Part shown: positions 24,386 through 32,905 of the stretch, piece by piece
Position numbering within the stretch: the stretch's first letter is position 1
How the letters are laid out: each line of letters begins with the position of its first letter
NCBI GenBank assembly: GCA_020054495.1
Contig: JAHWGK010000023.1
Location: 1-41,330 of the forward strand
Direction: 5' to 3'
Source of the DNA: Thermoplasmata archaeon
GTDB taxonomy: Archaea; Thermoplasmatota; E2; DHVEG-1
DNA: 41,330 bases
The notes under the pieces: model-generated
What the model was told of the DNA's origin: nothing
Database searches by the model: none
What the model saw: only the letters and a program-made list of their open reading frames with translations
Position numbers and translations under genes: made by a program

Positions 24386-24910
24386 ATGGCAAAAAGTAAA
24401 CAAGAATTAAGTAGCAATGATAGAAAAATACTAGATGTATTAATAGAAAATGCACGACAGACCTCGATTGAGATTAGTGAAAAAACAGGTTTGTCACGTC
24501 AGACAGTACAAAAAACAATCAGTAAGTTAGAAAGAGAACATGTGATTTGGGAATATAAACCAGTTGTTGACCTTCGGAGAATAGGGAAAAAAATTTTTAT
24601 TATACTTATAAGAAGCACCTTTAAGCTTACTAAAGAAAAGACACTAGAGATCCTTCCTATATCAAGTAAAGCAATGGAAGAACAAGTTGGTATCAATCTT
24701 ATATATACAGGATTTACTCATGGATATTTTCACTGGGTGGTCATATTTGCCGCAGAGAATATTATTCAGGTAAATAAGATCATGAGAAGATGGAAAAGCA
24801 AATATTCTGAGTTCATTGTTGATTTTCAGATACTTGAAGAATTGATGCCGATTCGATTATGCGGAGCTTTAAATCCTGATTATAACAAAGAAATGAATGA
24901 CATCTTATGA
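24386..24910 (+). CDS. Lrp/AsnC-like transcriptional regulator
   Basis: A 174-residue DNA-binding protein. Residues ~8-60 are the AsnC-type winged helix-turn-helix (SSNDRKILDVLIENARQTSI, then EISEKTGLSRQTVQKTISKLE). The C-terminal part (~70-150) is a diverged alpha/beta effector domain, only weakly RAM-like (TFKLTKEKTLEILPISSKAM, HWVVIFAAENI). It stands alone between long intergenic stretches, so its target is unclear; autoregulation is common in the family. Confidence 0.8.
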   Translation: MAKSKQELSSNDRKILDVLIENARQTSIEISEKTGLSRQTVQKTISKLEREHVIWEYKPVVDLRRIGKKIFIILIRSTFKLTKEKTLEILPISSKAMEEQVGINLIYTGFTHGYFHWVVIFAAENIIQVNKIMRRWKSKYSEFIVDFQILEELMPIRLCGALNPDYNKEMNDIL

Positions 24911-25240
24911 ACCTATAAATTTTTACATACTGTTAAAAAAAAATTTATATATTATTTTTAATGATAATTTATAGAAACATTTATTACCAAAAAAACGATA
25001 TCATTATTTACGTGAGGGGTCTAGACAGATAAAAAAGATGATTTTGTTAAAATACTATTTTTCTTTTTACTTCCCCTATTTACTAGGCCCCTATACTAAA
25101 ATGTTATTTATTAAAGAAAAAGTTGTTATGGAATATATGGGTTGGAAATAGAAATAATAGCATATGAGCTTCATCATTTGGGAGAAGTTAGTTTATATAG
25201 ATAGACAAAGCATATTGATAGTATGATACACCTTTTTTTA
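24911..25240 (+). other. Intergenic region with an inverted repeat
   Basis: A 330-base AT-rich gap between the Lrp-like gene and the 3' end of the helix-turn-helix gene. It contains a separated inverted repeat, AGGGGTCTAG (25015-25024) and CTAGGCCCCT (25083-25092), one mismatch, with a T-rich loop. No coding frame of useful length is seen. It could hold a small RNA, without support beyond the repeat. Confidence 0.35.
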
Positions 25241-25573
25241 CTATTCATCACATGCTTGACAAAATAGAGAAAATTGATCGTTGGATCTAAGAAGTTTACA
25301 AATCCTACATGTTTCTGAAATGATTGAATCACTTTCATTTTCTATTATATTTCCTGCAGATATCTTTATTTCTTTTAATATAGACTCATCTGTAATATCA
25401 ACCCTACCACGTTTATTTGATACATACTGACAAACTGCAGCAGGTGTAATCCCTAATTGCTCTGCTGCTTCTTTTTGACTCAACCCAAAATCATTAATCA
25501 GACTTCCTGCAATTTCCTTCCTAATTACGGGTAATCCGCTCCACATCATATATTCGCAGGTAGTTCGTTTCAC
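25241..25573 (-). CDS. XRE-family helix-turn-helix regulator with C-terminal zinc ribbon
   Basis: A 110-residue archaeal regulator (COG2522-like). Residues ~18-60 are the helix-turn-helix (EIAGSLINDFGLSQKEAAEQ, then LGITPAAVCQYVSNKRG). The C-terminus has two cysteine pairs (CRIC and CQAC), consistent with a small zinc ribbon. GTG start at 25573. Box A TATATAAA (25589-25596, minus strand) is ~20 bases away and no ribosome site is seen, so the message is probably leaderless. Target unknown. Confidence 0.85.
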   Translation of the reverse strand: MKRTTCEYMMWSGLPVIRKEIAGSLINDFGLSQKEAAEQLGITPAAVCQYVSNKRGRVDITDESILKEIKISAGNIIENESDSIISETCRICKLLRSNDQFSLFCQACDE

Positions 25574-25942
25574 AGATTTGAATTAAGCTTTATATACTTA
25601 TAATTAACTATAGTTTTGTTGTATTGAAATAACATTTTGTATTAAATAAAGTCAATTTAATTAACATTTTGCAATTATTGTCTCAATAATATTAGAATTG
25701 AAATTTAAATGATTTATTATATTACAGCGTTATAAAATGTCTTATTGCGAGAGTAGTAAAAATATGAAAAATAAAATTTTAATTGTTAGAATAACAAATC
25801 GGTTATGTTACTATTTCATGCTCTAATATCGCCGATATTGAAAATATTGGCATAAATCGCTATGTAATCTTTTTTCTTTTATGAATTGGAAAGTTGAACT
25901 ACAATATTTAAATACCTGTTGACATAATAAAGATATCAGATT
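25574..25942 (+). other. Intergenic region with promoter and repeat copy B
   Basis: A 369-base AT-rich gap between two divergent genes. It holds the box A of the minus-strand regulator (25589-25596), then about 190 bases with nothing recognisable, then repeat copy B (25791-25838) followed by a T run near 25870. A terminator-like element inside a divergent gap suggests an unseen small transcript upstream of it, but I cannot define one. Confidence 0.4.
25791..25838 (+). repeat. Dispersed hairpin repeat, copy B
   Basis: Matches copy C (26371-26418) at 38 of 48 positions with no gaps, including GGTTA and TAATATCGCCGATAT. The 5' part can fold (ATAAC and GTTAT arms), and AATATCGCCGATATT is a palindrome around a central base. 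A second near-repeat (AATATTGG) follows, then CTTTTTTCTTTT. Confidence 0.55.
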
Positions 25943-26353
25943 ATGAAATATTTCAAAGATAGACCGCTTGGCTTATGGATTTTAGCAGTTTCAGTTATTT
26001 TATTTACAATTTATTATCATATCAGACCATTTCTTTGGGGCGCAGACACATCAATATATTCTCCAATGTTTGAATTAACACTCTGGGGATCTGTAATATG
26101 GTTTAACATTATTTTAGAAATAATTGGGATTTATGCGGTAACTGTTGGATTTTATAAAGCAAAAAACTGGGCAAGATTATTTACAATTGCTATGTTCATT
26201 AACTCATCATTTTGGAATCTATACTTATTATTTGTAGAAAAAGTATGGCCATATGAAAGATACATCTGGCTTGTGTATTATGTAATTGTAATAGCTTACC
26301 TAATGATGTCAGATATAAGAGATTACTTCGGCGTAAAAAAACTGTTTTTATAA
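25943..26353 (+). CDS. Small integral membrane protein
   Basis: A 136-residue protein with about four membrane segments (WILAVSVILFTIYYHI; WGSVIWFNIILEIIGIYAVT; a third near LFTIAMFINSSFWNLYLLF; a fourth near WLVYYVIVIAYLMM). It has no catalytic motif that I recognise. A box A-like ATATTTAAATACC lies ~35 bases upstream, and no ribosome site is obvious. The gene is flanked by repeat copies B and C. Confidence 0.65.
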   Translation: MKYFKDRPLGLWILAVSVILFTIYYHIRPFLWGADTSIYSPMFELTLWGSVIWFNIILEIIGIYAVTVGFYKAKNWARLFTIAMFINSSFWNLYLLFVEKVWPYERYIWLVYYVIVIAYLMMSDIRDYFGVKKLFL

Positions 26354-26370
26354 ACCATTATCTTAAGAGG

Positions 26371-26457
26371 GTAACAAAGTGGTTACCTTACCATTTTCTG
26401 CCATAATATCGCCGATATAATCGGCGTTCTTTCTAAAAACATTCTTTTTTTCTTTTT
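26371..26457 (+). repeat. Dispersed hairpin repeat, copy C, with terminator
   Basis: Two hairpins follow the membrane-protein stop: GGTAAC/GTTACC (26370-26387), and the perfect seven-pair CGCCGAT/ATCGGCG around ATA (26410-26426). T runs to ~26457 complete a terminator-like structure. The 48-base core (26371-26418) is the best copy of the repeat. Its first bases (26369-26382) are identical to 14 bases of the tRNA-Cys gene 700 bases downstream. Confidence 0.55.
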
Positions 26458-26508
26458 AAAAGATAGATTTATACGTAATTGCTACATTTTATTATTGAGG
26501 AGAAAAAG

Positions 26509-26906
26509 ATGCAAAAAATTGCAACAATTCTTATTGTAGTTGTGTGTACTATTGCTACGTTTGGACATACTATGTTTTAGATTCTATAAAGACAAATGAA
26601 ATACAGAATTTGACTACCCGTTATGAAAATGAAATAAATAATTTAAGTTCAGTAATTAGTTCTCTGCATCAAGAGGAAATTAACATTTTAAATTTAGTAA
26701 TTGATAATTTGACTAAACAACAAACTGTATACAAGATTGATTTAGAAGGGATAGATATTACAAATAATATTGCTAATGTAAGTGCCACTATTTATTTTGA
26801 TTATACTGGACAGGGCTATAAAGGATGTTTAGGTTATAATTACGAATTAATAAAATCAGTAGAAGATTGGATTATCATATCAAGAGAATTAAACAAAATT
26901 TGTTAA
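26509..26906 (+). pseudogene. Small exported or anchored protein gene interrupted by a 2-nt slip in a GT repeat
   Basis: ATG 26509 has a good ribosome site (TTGAGGAGA) and box A (TTTATACG, ~26468). It starts MQKIATILIVVV, a signal or anchor sequence, but stops at 26580. The frame from 26544 continues for ~120 codons with no start better than GTG and begins mid-way through the hydrophobic region (YYCYVWTYYVLDSIKT). The two frames meet at TGTGTGT (26541-26547); removing one GT joins them into a ~130-residue protein. The rest is a coiled-coil-like stretch (IQNLTTRYENEINNLSSVIS) and a small alpha/beta domain. It could be a pseudogene, a phase-variable gene or a sequencing error. Confidence 0.6.
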
Positions 26907-27075
26907 AAATTCAATAGACGCCTTTTTAAAACTACAGAGTCAATATAACAAAAACAATTATTTTTGTTTTAATTTGTCACATAATCCTTTTATTACATAT
27001 TATCAGTAAAACTAATCAATGTTAAGTAATAGTAAATTTCAAAAACTATCACTATATACTAAACCGTCCCAACAG

Positions 27076-27146
27076 GGGCGGGTAACAAAGTGGCTATGTG
27101 GGGGACTGCAGATCCTCATACGGGGGTTCAAATCCCTCCCCGCCCT
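27076..27146 (+). tRNA. tRNA-Cys (GCA)
   Basis: A full cloverleaf can be drawn: acceptor GGGCGGG/CCCGCCC (27076-27082 and 27139-27145), a weak three-pair D stem (ACA/TGT), anticodon stem GGGGA/TCCTC around loop CTGCAGA with anticodon GCA at 27108-27110, a four-base variable loop, and T stem GGGGG/CCCTC around TTCAAAT. The discriminator base is T, as expected for tRNA-Cys, and no CCA is encoded. A TATA-like CTATATACT lies ~20 bases upstream. The following gene's reading frame runs through the tRNA. Confidence 0.93.
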
Positions 27147-27165
27147 CTTATTTTTTTCATTAATT

Positions 27166-30100
27166 TTGCTAATTATTTTAAGCTCATGGAAATGTTCAGC
27201 TGACATTCTAATAAACGAAATAATGTACGATCCAGAGCCAAATGATAACTACAATGAATGGATAGAACTATACAACCCTACAGATCAATTTATCAATATT
27301 TCCAGTTGGACTATAACTGATAATTATGCAGAGGATTATTTAGACGGTGATTTTGATCATGGAAATGGAACCACTATAATACCCCCTAAAGGTTTGGCAA
27401 TTATAGCTGATCATGGAACAAAAATCTATGAAAATTTTTTAATTCCTGATAATACAATAAGACTTTATGTCGATGATTCAAGCATAGGTAACGGACTAGG
27501 AAACAACGGGGACAAACTAATACTAAAAAATGAAACTGGAGCTATAAAAGATACGGTAGAATGGATCAATAACTATTCTGATATACCAGGCGCTCCTGCT
27601 GAATCAGTAGAAAAAAATCACTCATTATCTAGATATCAGGATGTTGATACTAATGATTCCAGTAAGGATTTCTATGAAGGAGTAATTATAACACCCGGAA
27701 ATGAAAACATCATTGTCCAGGAATCAAGCTTAAACATAGAGCTATTTCCAGCATACCTGCCAAAAGTTCAAAATAAATCTGATTACAGCATTCCTTTCGG
27801 CATTAAAATAAATATTACTAATTATTCTCCAAATGTAACCTATGAATTAAAATCATATATCGTCGGAAATTTTTCCAGTAGTTGGCCTTCTAGTCAGACT
27901 TGGGCTGGAGCATCTTGGACATATTCAAATATATTTACATCTAAAATAAATACAGATAGTAATGGTAATTGGTCAGGATGGCAATATTTACGTTTCAAAA
28001 AAGATTACAAAGAATATGAAAGAAATATCAAGGACAACAATACAGCATATTTGAAGGTTAAAATAAAAAAAGATAACTCTTCAGAAGAAGTCTCAAAGAT
28101 AGTTCATCTTCTTGATATGGATAATTCTACATCAAATGGAACAGATGGTGGGTGTACTATTGGGTTAACTAATATAAATAAAGTATTTTTAGAAGGTAAA
28201 ACCGCCATTATTGTTAATAAATCTGGTGTCATAACAGGGCTCTATATCACAGAAAATAATGAAATTGATGAAGGCTTAATTTCAAGACCAGGTTATTTTA
28301 AACTGACATCTCCTGCTGAATCAGATTATACTATAAAATTTTTTGATGAAAATGGTAGTATAATACATTCTATTTATGATGTAACCATTAGTCAAGGCAA
28401 GTATGAGATTAATATCAACTCTAGAGAGATAGATTATCTAGTCCGAAAAACCGAAACTCTGGATATTCCTTTAACTGTAAAAAACAATGGGGATTTCAAT
28501 GACATTATTAATGTAAGCATTGTATATGTTACCGATGGTTGGTATGCTGCTTTAGAAAAAGAAAAAATATCTCTAAATCCAAAAGAGGCAACTGATATAA
28601 ATTTACATATAAAACCATGTAGAAAAGAGGGTTGTATAAGTGGCACGGTAATTATATCAGTGCTCTCTGAAAACGATGTAGGAGAATCTGATGAAATAAC
28701 ATTTCAACTTGGGATTCTTGCACCAGATCTCACGATTAAAAAAATTAATATCTATAATGAAATAGGAGAGAAAACCAATATTTTTGGCAAAGGAGAAATC
28801 ATAAAAATAAAGGCATTTCTCAAAAACCTTGGAAATGATAATGCTGTAAATGCAAATGTAAAGTTTTATTATGATTACAGTGACAAAGATCATTTTATTG
28901 GAAGTAAAAGCTATGAGTCAATAGGTAAATATCAGAAATACCCATTAATTAATTGGGATACAAAAGATGTAAAACCTGGTGCACATACTATTTTTGTAAT
29001 AGCCGACAAAGAAGATCAGATTGATGAGCTTTACGAATCAAACAATGAGTTATTTATTGAAATAAATATTTTTGATACATATCCATCAAAAACAGGAAAA
29101 AATATTACCATAACTGAGCTTTACTATCATGCACACACAAGAGTTGACAATGAATATATCGCAATATTTAACCCTAATTCTGTAAGTTTTAATATTTCTG
29201 GTTGGTACATAACAAATAGCCCTCTGAAAACTAAAGCAAAACAAACAAAAATTGTTTTTCCAAACAATACAATGATACATCCAAGGGCTTGTTTATATCT
29301 AACTCAAAATGCTAGCACCTTCAAATGGGAAACTGGTGAAAAACCAGATTTTGAGTATAACGTAGATTCATCACATGATGTTCCACAGATGTTTGCATCC
29401 AAAAAATTTACTATGAGCAATAAAGGTGGCATAATTGCATTAAAAAACTGGTATAATCATACAATAGATGTTGTTGTTTATGGAGAGAGAAGCTATAATA
29501 TAAGAAGCTGGAATGGAACTCCGATTCCAGGTTCAGGGTCAGGGGTTGTACTTAAAAGGAACTATGATAAAAAAGGTATACCAGTTGATACAAATACTTC
29601 TAACGATTGGTTACATCCAAGGAGATATGGCATAGGGCAATCTGATTTTTTATATGAAAATATATCATTTTATGGTGAAATAATGACTTTTGTATCACCT
29701 GATTGCAGTTTTGAAACAATAACAGGCGAGCTCAGAAAGGCCAATGACTCTATTTATTTCAATATCTATGAGTTTACAAATCCTTTTCTTTGCGATGAAC
29801 TTGTTGGAGCATTACTAAGAGGGGTTTCAGTAAATATATTTCTTGAAGGATCTCCAATAGGAGGTATATCTGATAAGGAAAAGTATATTCTAAATAGAAT
29901 TGCAAATTATGGAGGAAACATTAGATTTATTGTTAACGATAAAGAAAAAAAGGTTTATGCAAGATATATTTTTGATCATGGAAAATATCTTGTAATTGAC
30001 AACAAAACAGTTATTGTAGAAAGCTGCAACTGGGCAAAAACTGGTATACCAAAAAATCCTACATATGGTAACCGTGAATGGGGGATAATTATAAGAAATA

Positions 30101-30879
30101 AAGCTGTTGCAGAGTATTTCCTTAGCGTTTTTCTTGATGATTGGGGCCCAGAACGTTGCGATAGTTATGCATTTGACGAGATGGATTTAGTTGTTACGCC
30201 TGATTTTTACATGGATAAATCAGTTTATAAAGGATCATATGAACCACAATTTGAGTCAAAATCAATTGTAGGTAATTTTTCTGCAATTCCGGTTTTCTCC
30301 CCAGATACTAGTTATAAAGCCATATGTGATATGATAGATTCAGCCAGTGAGAGTATCTATATCGAACAGCTTTATATATACAGGGATTGGAATGCTAGGA
30401 TTAGTCCTTTTGTTGAAAGATTGGTAAACAAGTCAAATCAGGGTGTTGATGTCAAGGTTATATTGAATTATAATCCATATTATGAATCAACAAATGAAAA
30501 AATCAACCTGACAAGACAATATTTTGAAGAGCAAGAAATAGAAGTAAAGTTTATTTATACAAATTGGTCCTATTTTTCAAATGTTCATAATAAGGGGATG
30601 ATTGTTGATAACAAATCTGTTTTAATATCAAGTATTAATTGGAATGAAAATTCTGTTACGCGCAATCGAGAAGCAGGAATCATTATTAAAAATGAAGAAA
30701 TTGCACAATATTATGTTGACGTTTTCTTTTATGATTGGAACCTTAGTTCTCCGATACAACTAAAACAAGAAGAAATATCGTCATCATCAGATTATAAAAA
30801 CACTATTTATATAGTTGTTATATTTACTATGACCTTCGCTCTAATTGCACGCGACTGGAGAAAACGACAATGGACATAG
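27166..30879 (+). CDS. Surface phospholipase D-like protein with lamin-tail and CARDB domains
   Basis: A large exported protein. Domains in order: lamin-tail domain (ADILINEIMYDPEPNDNYNE onward), a beta-rich region, a CARDB-like domain (APDLTIKKINIYNE), a second lamin-tail domain (ITITELYYHAHTRVDNEYIA), two phospholipase D modules and a C-terminal membrane segment (IYIVVIFTMTFALIA) with a basic stop-transfer (RDWRKRQ). PLD motifs are HGKYLVIDNK with a downstream N and HNKGMIVDNK with NRE; both HxK sites are intact. The substrate may be phospholipid or nucleic acid. The start is unclear: the only standard start past the tRNA with part of a signal peptide is TTG 27166, yet a full signal peptide (FKSLPALLFFSLILLIILSS) needs codons inside the tRNA. 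The frame is open back to ATG 27019. The 3' end overlaps the rhomboid gene by ten bases. Confidence 0.82.
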   Translation: MLIILSSWKCSADILINEIMYDPEPNDNYNEWIELYNPTDQFINISSWTITDNYAEDYLDGDFDHGNGTTIIPPKGLAIIADHGTKIYENFLIPDNTIRLYVDDSSIGNGLGNNGDKLILKNETGAIKDTVEWINNYSDIPGAPAESVEKNHSLSRYQDVDTNDSSKDFYEGVIITPGNENIIVQESSLNIELFPAYLPKVQNKSDYSIPFGIKINITNYSPNVTYELKSYIVGNFSSSWPSSQTWAGASWTYSNIFTSKINTDSNGNWSGWQYLRFKKDYKEYERNIKDNNTAYLKVKIKKDNSSEEVSKIVHLLDMDNSTSNGTDGGCTIGLTNINKVFLEGKTAIIVNKSGVITGLYITENNEIDEGLISRPGYFKLTSPAESDYTIKFFDENGSIIHSIYDVTISQGKYEININSREIDYLVRKTETLDIPLTVKNNGDFNDIINVSIVYVTDGWYAALEKEKISLNPKEATDINLHIKPCRKEGCISGTVIISVLSENDVGESDEITFQLGILAPDLTIKKINIYNEIGEKTNIFGKGEIIKIKAFLKNLGNDNAVNANVKFYYDYSDKDHFIGSKSYESIGKYQKYPLINWDTKDVKPGAHTIFVIADKEDQIDELYESNNELFIEINIFDTYPSKTGKNITITELYYHAHTRVDNEYIAIFNPNSVSFNISGWYITNSPLKTKAKQTKIVFPNNTMIHPRACLYLTQNASTFKWETGEKPDFEYNVDSSHDVPQMFASKKFTMSNKGGIIALKNWYNHTIDVVVYGERSYNIRSWNGTPIPGSGSGVVLKRNYDKKGIPVDTNTSNDWLHPRRYGIGQSDFLYENISFYGEIMTFVSPDCSFETITGELRKANDSIYFNIYEFTNPFLCDELVGALLRGVSVNIFLEGSPIGGISDKEKYILNRIANYGGNIRFIVNDKEKKVYARYIFDHGKYLVIDNKTVIVESCNWAKTGIPKNPTYGNREWGIIIRNKAVAEYFLSVFLDDWGPERCDSYAFDEMDLVVTPDFYMDKSVYKGSYEPQFESKSIVGNFSAIPVFSPDTSYKAICDMIDSASESIYIEQLYIYRDWNARISPFVERLVNKSNQGVDVKVILNYNPYYESTNEKINLTRQYFEEQEIEVKFIYTNWSYFSNVHNKGMIVDNKSVLISSINWNENSVTRNREAGIIIKNEEIAQYYVDVFFYDWNLSSPIQLKQEEISSSSDYKNTIYIVVIFTMTFALIARDWRKRQWT

Positions 30880-31874
30880 TAATATTACCTCAACACTGGG
30901 CCTCAATTCTATGTATTTGTATCATGATTGGAGCGCTAGTATTTGCTATCATTAAAAAATTGATGATGACGTATACATTGATAATTGCTAATGTTATTGT
31001 ATTTGTTCTAACCATTATTTTTTCTAATGAAATACTCTATGGCGTTGGTGAATATGCTGGACAATATTCTGGCTTAGGCGGTTTAGGCTTTAGGGCGATT
31101 TATCTAACACCAGAATTATCACCTCAAATTTACACCGTTTTTACTTCAATGTTTGTCCATGGTGGTTTTTTACATATTTTTGGTAATATGTTCATATTTC
31201 TTTTTATCGGAATGGCATTTGAACAGCGAGTAGGCTGGAAAAAGTTTCTAACTATTTATTTGTTAGCAGGTGTTTGTGGCACACTCACTCATTCTTTAAT
31301 TAGCTACAACATTGAAAATGCTGGGGTGCCATTGATTGGTGCGTCTGGTGCAATATTTGGGGTCATGGGCGCTTTTGCATATTCTTATCCACAAGATAAG
31401 GTTGTAATGCCAGTTCCAATAGGTATAATGTTTATCACTCGAGTTAAGGTAATGTACGCAGTTATATTGTTTGCAGTAATGGAGACTGTAATTGTTTGGT
31501 GGGAATCTCAAGCAGGTATTCAATCTGGTACCGCTCATTTTGCTCATTTAGGCGGATTGATTAGTGGATTTATCCTAGCTGCATTGCTTATAGGTAAAAA
31601 GACTCATACTAAGGTAGGAGAGACTATATATTATGATTCGTACGCTACTCCTAAAACTAGTAACGTAGATTTTTCAAATTTAAGAAAAATTGCTGCAACT
31701 CCTGAACTTAAAGAAATGTTAAACCGGGTGGAAAAGGAAACTGTGTCACAAGTAAGAGACATCTGGCTTGAACATTTCCTTGAAAAAACAATTTGCCCCA
31801 AATGCAAGAATCCTTTGAATCATTTTGATGGTAAAGTTTGGTGTGAAAACTGTGGTTTTAGAACCAATTATTAA
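30870..31874 (+). CDS. Rhomboid intramembrane serine protease with C-terminal zinc ribbon
   Basis: A 334-residue membrane protease that cuts other membrane proteins within or near the membrane. Six or more membrane segments; the hallmark motifs are FVHGGFLHIFGNMFIFLF (second segment), catalytic serine in GASGAIFG (~residue 156) and histidine in FAHLGGLISGF (~223). After the membrane domain, a soluble tail ends in a zinc ribbon (CPKC and CENC, ~309-328), an uncommon addition. The ATG lies inside the end of the PLD-like gene, so the two are probably co-translated and the PLD protein's single membrane segment makes it a conceivable substrate. Confidence 0.93.
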   Translation: MDIVILPQHWASILCICIMIGALVFAIIKKLMMTYTLIIANVIVFVLTIIFSNEILYGVGEYAGQYSGLGGLGFRAIYLTPELSPQIYTVFTSMFVHGGFLHIFGNMFIFLFIGMAFEQRVGWKKFLTIYLLAGVCGTLTHSLISYNIENAGVPLIGASGAIFGVMGAFAYSYPQDKVVMPVPIGIMFITRVKVMYAVILFAVMETVIVWWESQAGIQSGTAHFAHLGGLISGFILAALLIGKKTHTKVGETIYYDSYATPKTSNVDFSNLRKIAATPELKEMLNRVEKETVSQVRDIWLEHFLEKTICPKCKNPLNHFDGKVWCENCGFRTNY

Positions 31875-31880
31875 CTATTT

Positions 31881-32858
31881 TTAGAAAGAAAAAGTTAGAC
31901 CTTTCAATTCTCCAAATAACACAAGGCTAGAAATTATATAACCTGCTATTGCACCGCCACATAGACATGGAAGACCTGCTTGTGGTTTACCTTTCAACAC
32001 AAAAATCATAAGTATTGAAAATCCAACTAGTGTACCAAGTATAACAGATAACGCTATCAGTAGACCTCCATCGATAGTGTTGTATACTGCTGCAACTAGG
32101 ATCCCGGGCATTACAACATCTCCAAGCCCCATGAAAAATGCATCTCGTTCTTTGCCTTCTTTGAGCTTTTCTTTTAAACTCTTTGTTTCTTTAATAAGAG
32201 AGTAACGTCTGATCTTTGGGACAACAAGAAGGACGGGTAGTTTAAGATCCATAACAGTATCTGCAAGATCAATCATATGTTTAGTCTTATAGACAGATAT
32301 TACATCATATATTGCAAGTCCAATGAGTAAAACTATTACGAGTAAAATACCTAGTGACATCCCAAATATAGCAATAGCACCAGTGCCTATAATAATTCCA
32401 CAAATGTCAATTACATACCATTCGGGATACTTGTATAGTACTATTACAAGAAAAACTGCAAATATTATTGCAATAATTGCTGATGCGGATACAACAAGAG
32501 TCGATTTTTCAGTCAATGAAAAATATACTGAAGCTGAACTTGGAATAACAAGAGTTAAAAGTGGATAAAACACATAGGCTGCAGTATAACCTACTGCACC
32601 AAGAATAATTACCTGTATCAGCTGTTTCTTCCAATACTTTGCAATAAGTAAAATTGTTACTGTAAAAACAAGCATTATTACTACGATGAACACAATGTTA
32701 ATTGGATCATCTGGGTTCTCAAAAGCTGGTTTTAAACCTGCTGCTTCAAAAGGCGCAGTTATTAACAACGCTAGACCATGGATAAGAACAAATAGACAAG
32801 CCATAATAAAAACAGGGAATAATTCTTTTTTATCTATTTTTTTATCTTTCACCATCAT
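31881..32858 (-). CDS. Presenilin/signal peptide peptidase-like intramembrane aspartyl protease
   Basis: A 325-residue protein with about nine membrane segments, of the archaeal presenilin-homologue family (PF06550-like). The catalytic aspartates are in AIYDVISV (~residue 186) and FMGLGDVVMPG (~245). The third conserved motif appears as AGLPCL (~295) in place of the usual PAL sequence. A charged cytoplasmic loop (KETKSLKEKLKEGKERD) separates the two aspartates, as in the family. It converges on the rhomboid gene with only six bases between stop codons. Substrates are unknown; relatives remove membrane stubs such as leftover signal peptides. Confidence 0.85.
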   Translation of the reverse strand: MMVKDKKIDKKELFPVFIMACLFVLIHGLALLITAPFEAAGLKPAFENPDDPINIVFIVVIMLVFTVTILLIAKYWKKQLIQVIILGAVGYTAAYVFYPLLTLVIPSSASVYFSLTEKSTLVVSASAIIAIIFAVFLVIVLYKYPEWYVIDICGIIIGTGAIAIFGMSLGILLVIVLLIGLAIYDVISVYKTKHMIDLADTVMDLKLPVLLVVPKIRRYSLIKETKSLKEKLKEGKERDAFFMGLGDVVMPGILVAAVYNTIDGGLLIALSVILGTLVGFSILMIFVLKGKPQAGLPCLCGGAIAGYIISSLVLFGELKGLTFSF

Positions 32859-32905
32859 TTCTTAGGAATAAAATTTCACTATTTATAGAGTTTGATTTTA
32901 CAGAA

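Noticed and set aside
26369..27146. tRNA-Cys as an integration site (att) of a mobile element bounded by the 14-base repeat
   Set aside because: The repeat is in the 5' part of the tRNA whereas att sites usually cover the anticodon or 3' part, and no integrase or other mobile gene is present.
30870..31874. Rhombosortase working on a GlyGly-CTERM signal
   Set aside because: No protein in the window has a GlyGly-CTERM-type tail (glycine pair, hydrophobic span, basic end), and this rhomboid has a zinc ribbon atypical for rhombosortases. Only a loose analogy is kept as a hypothesis.
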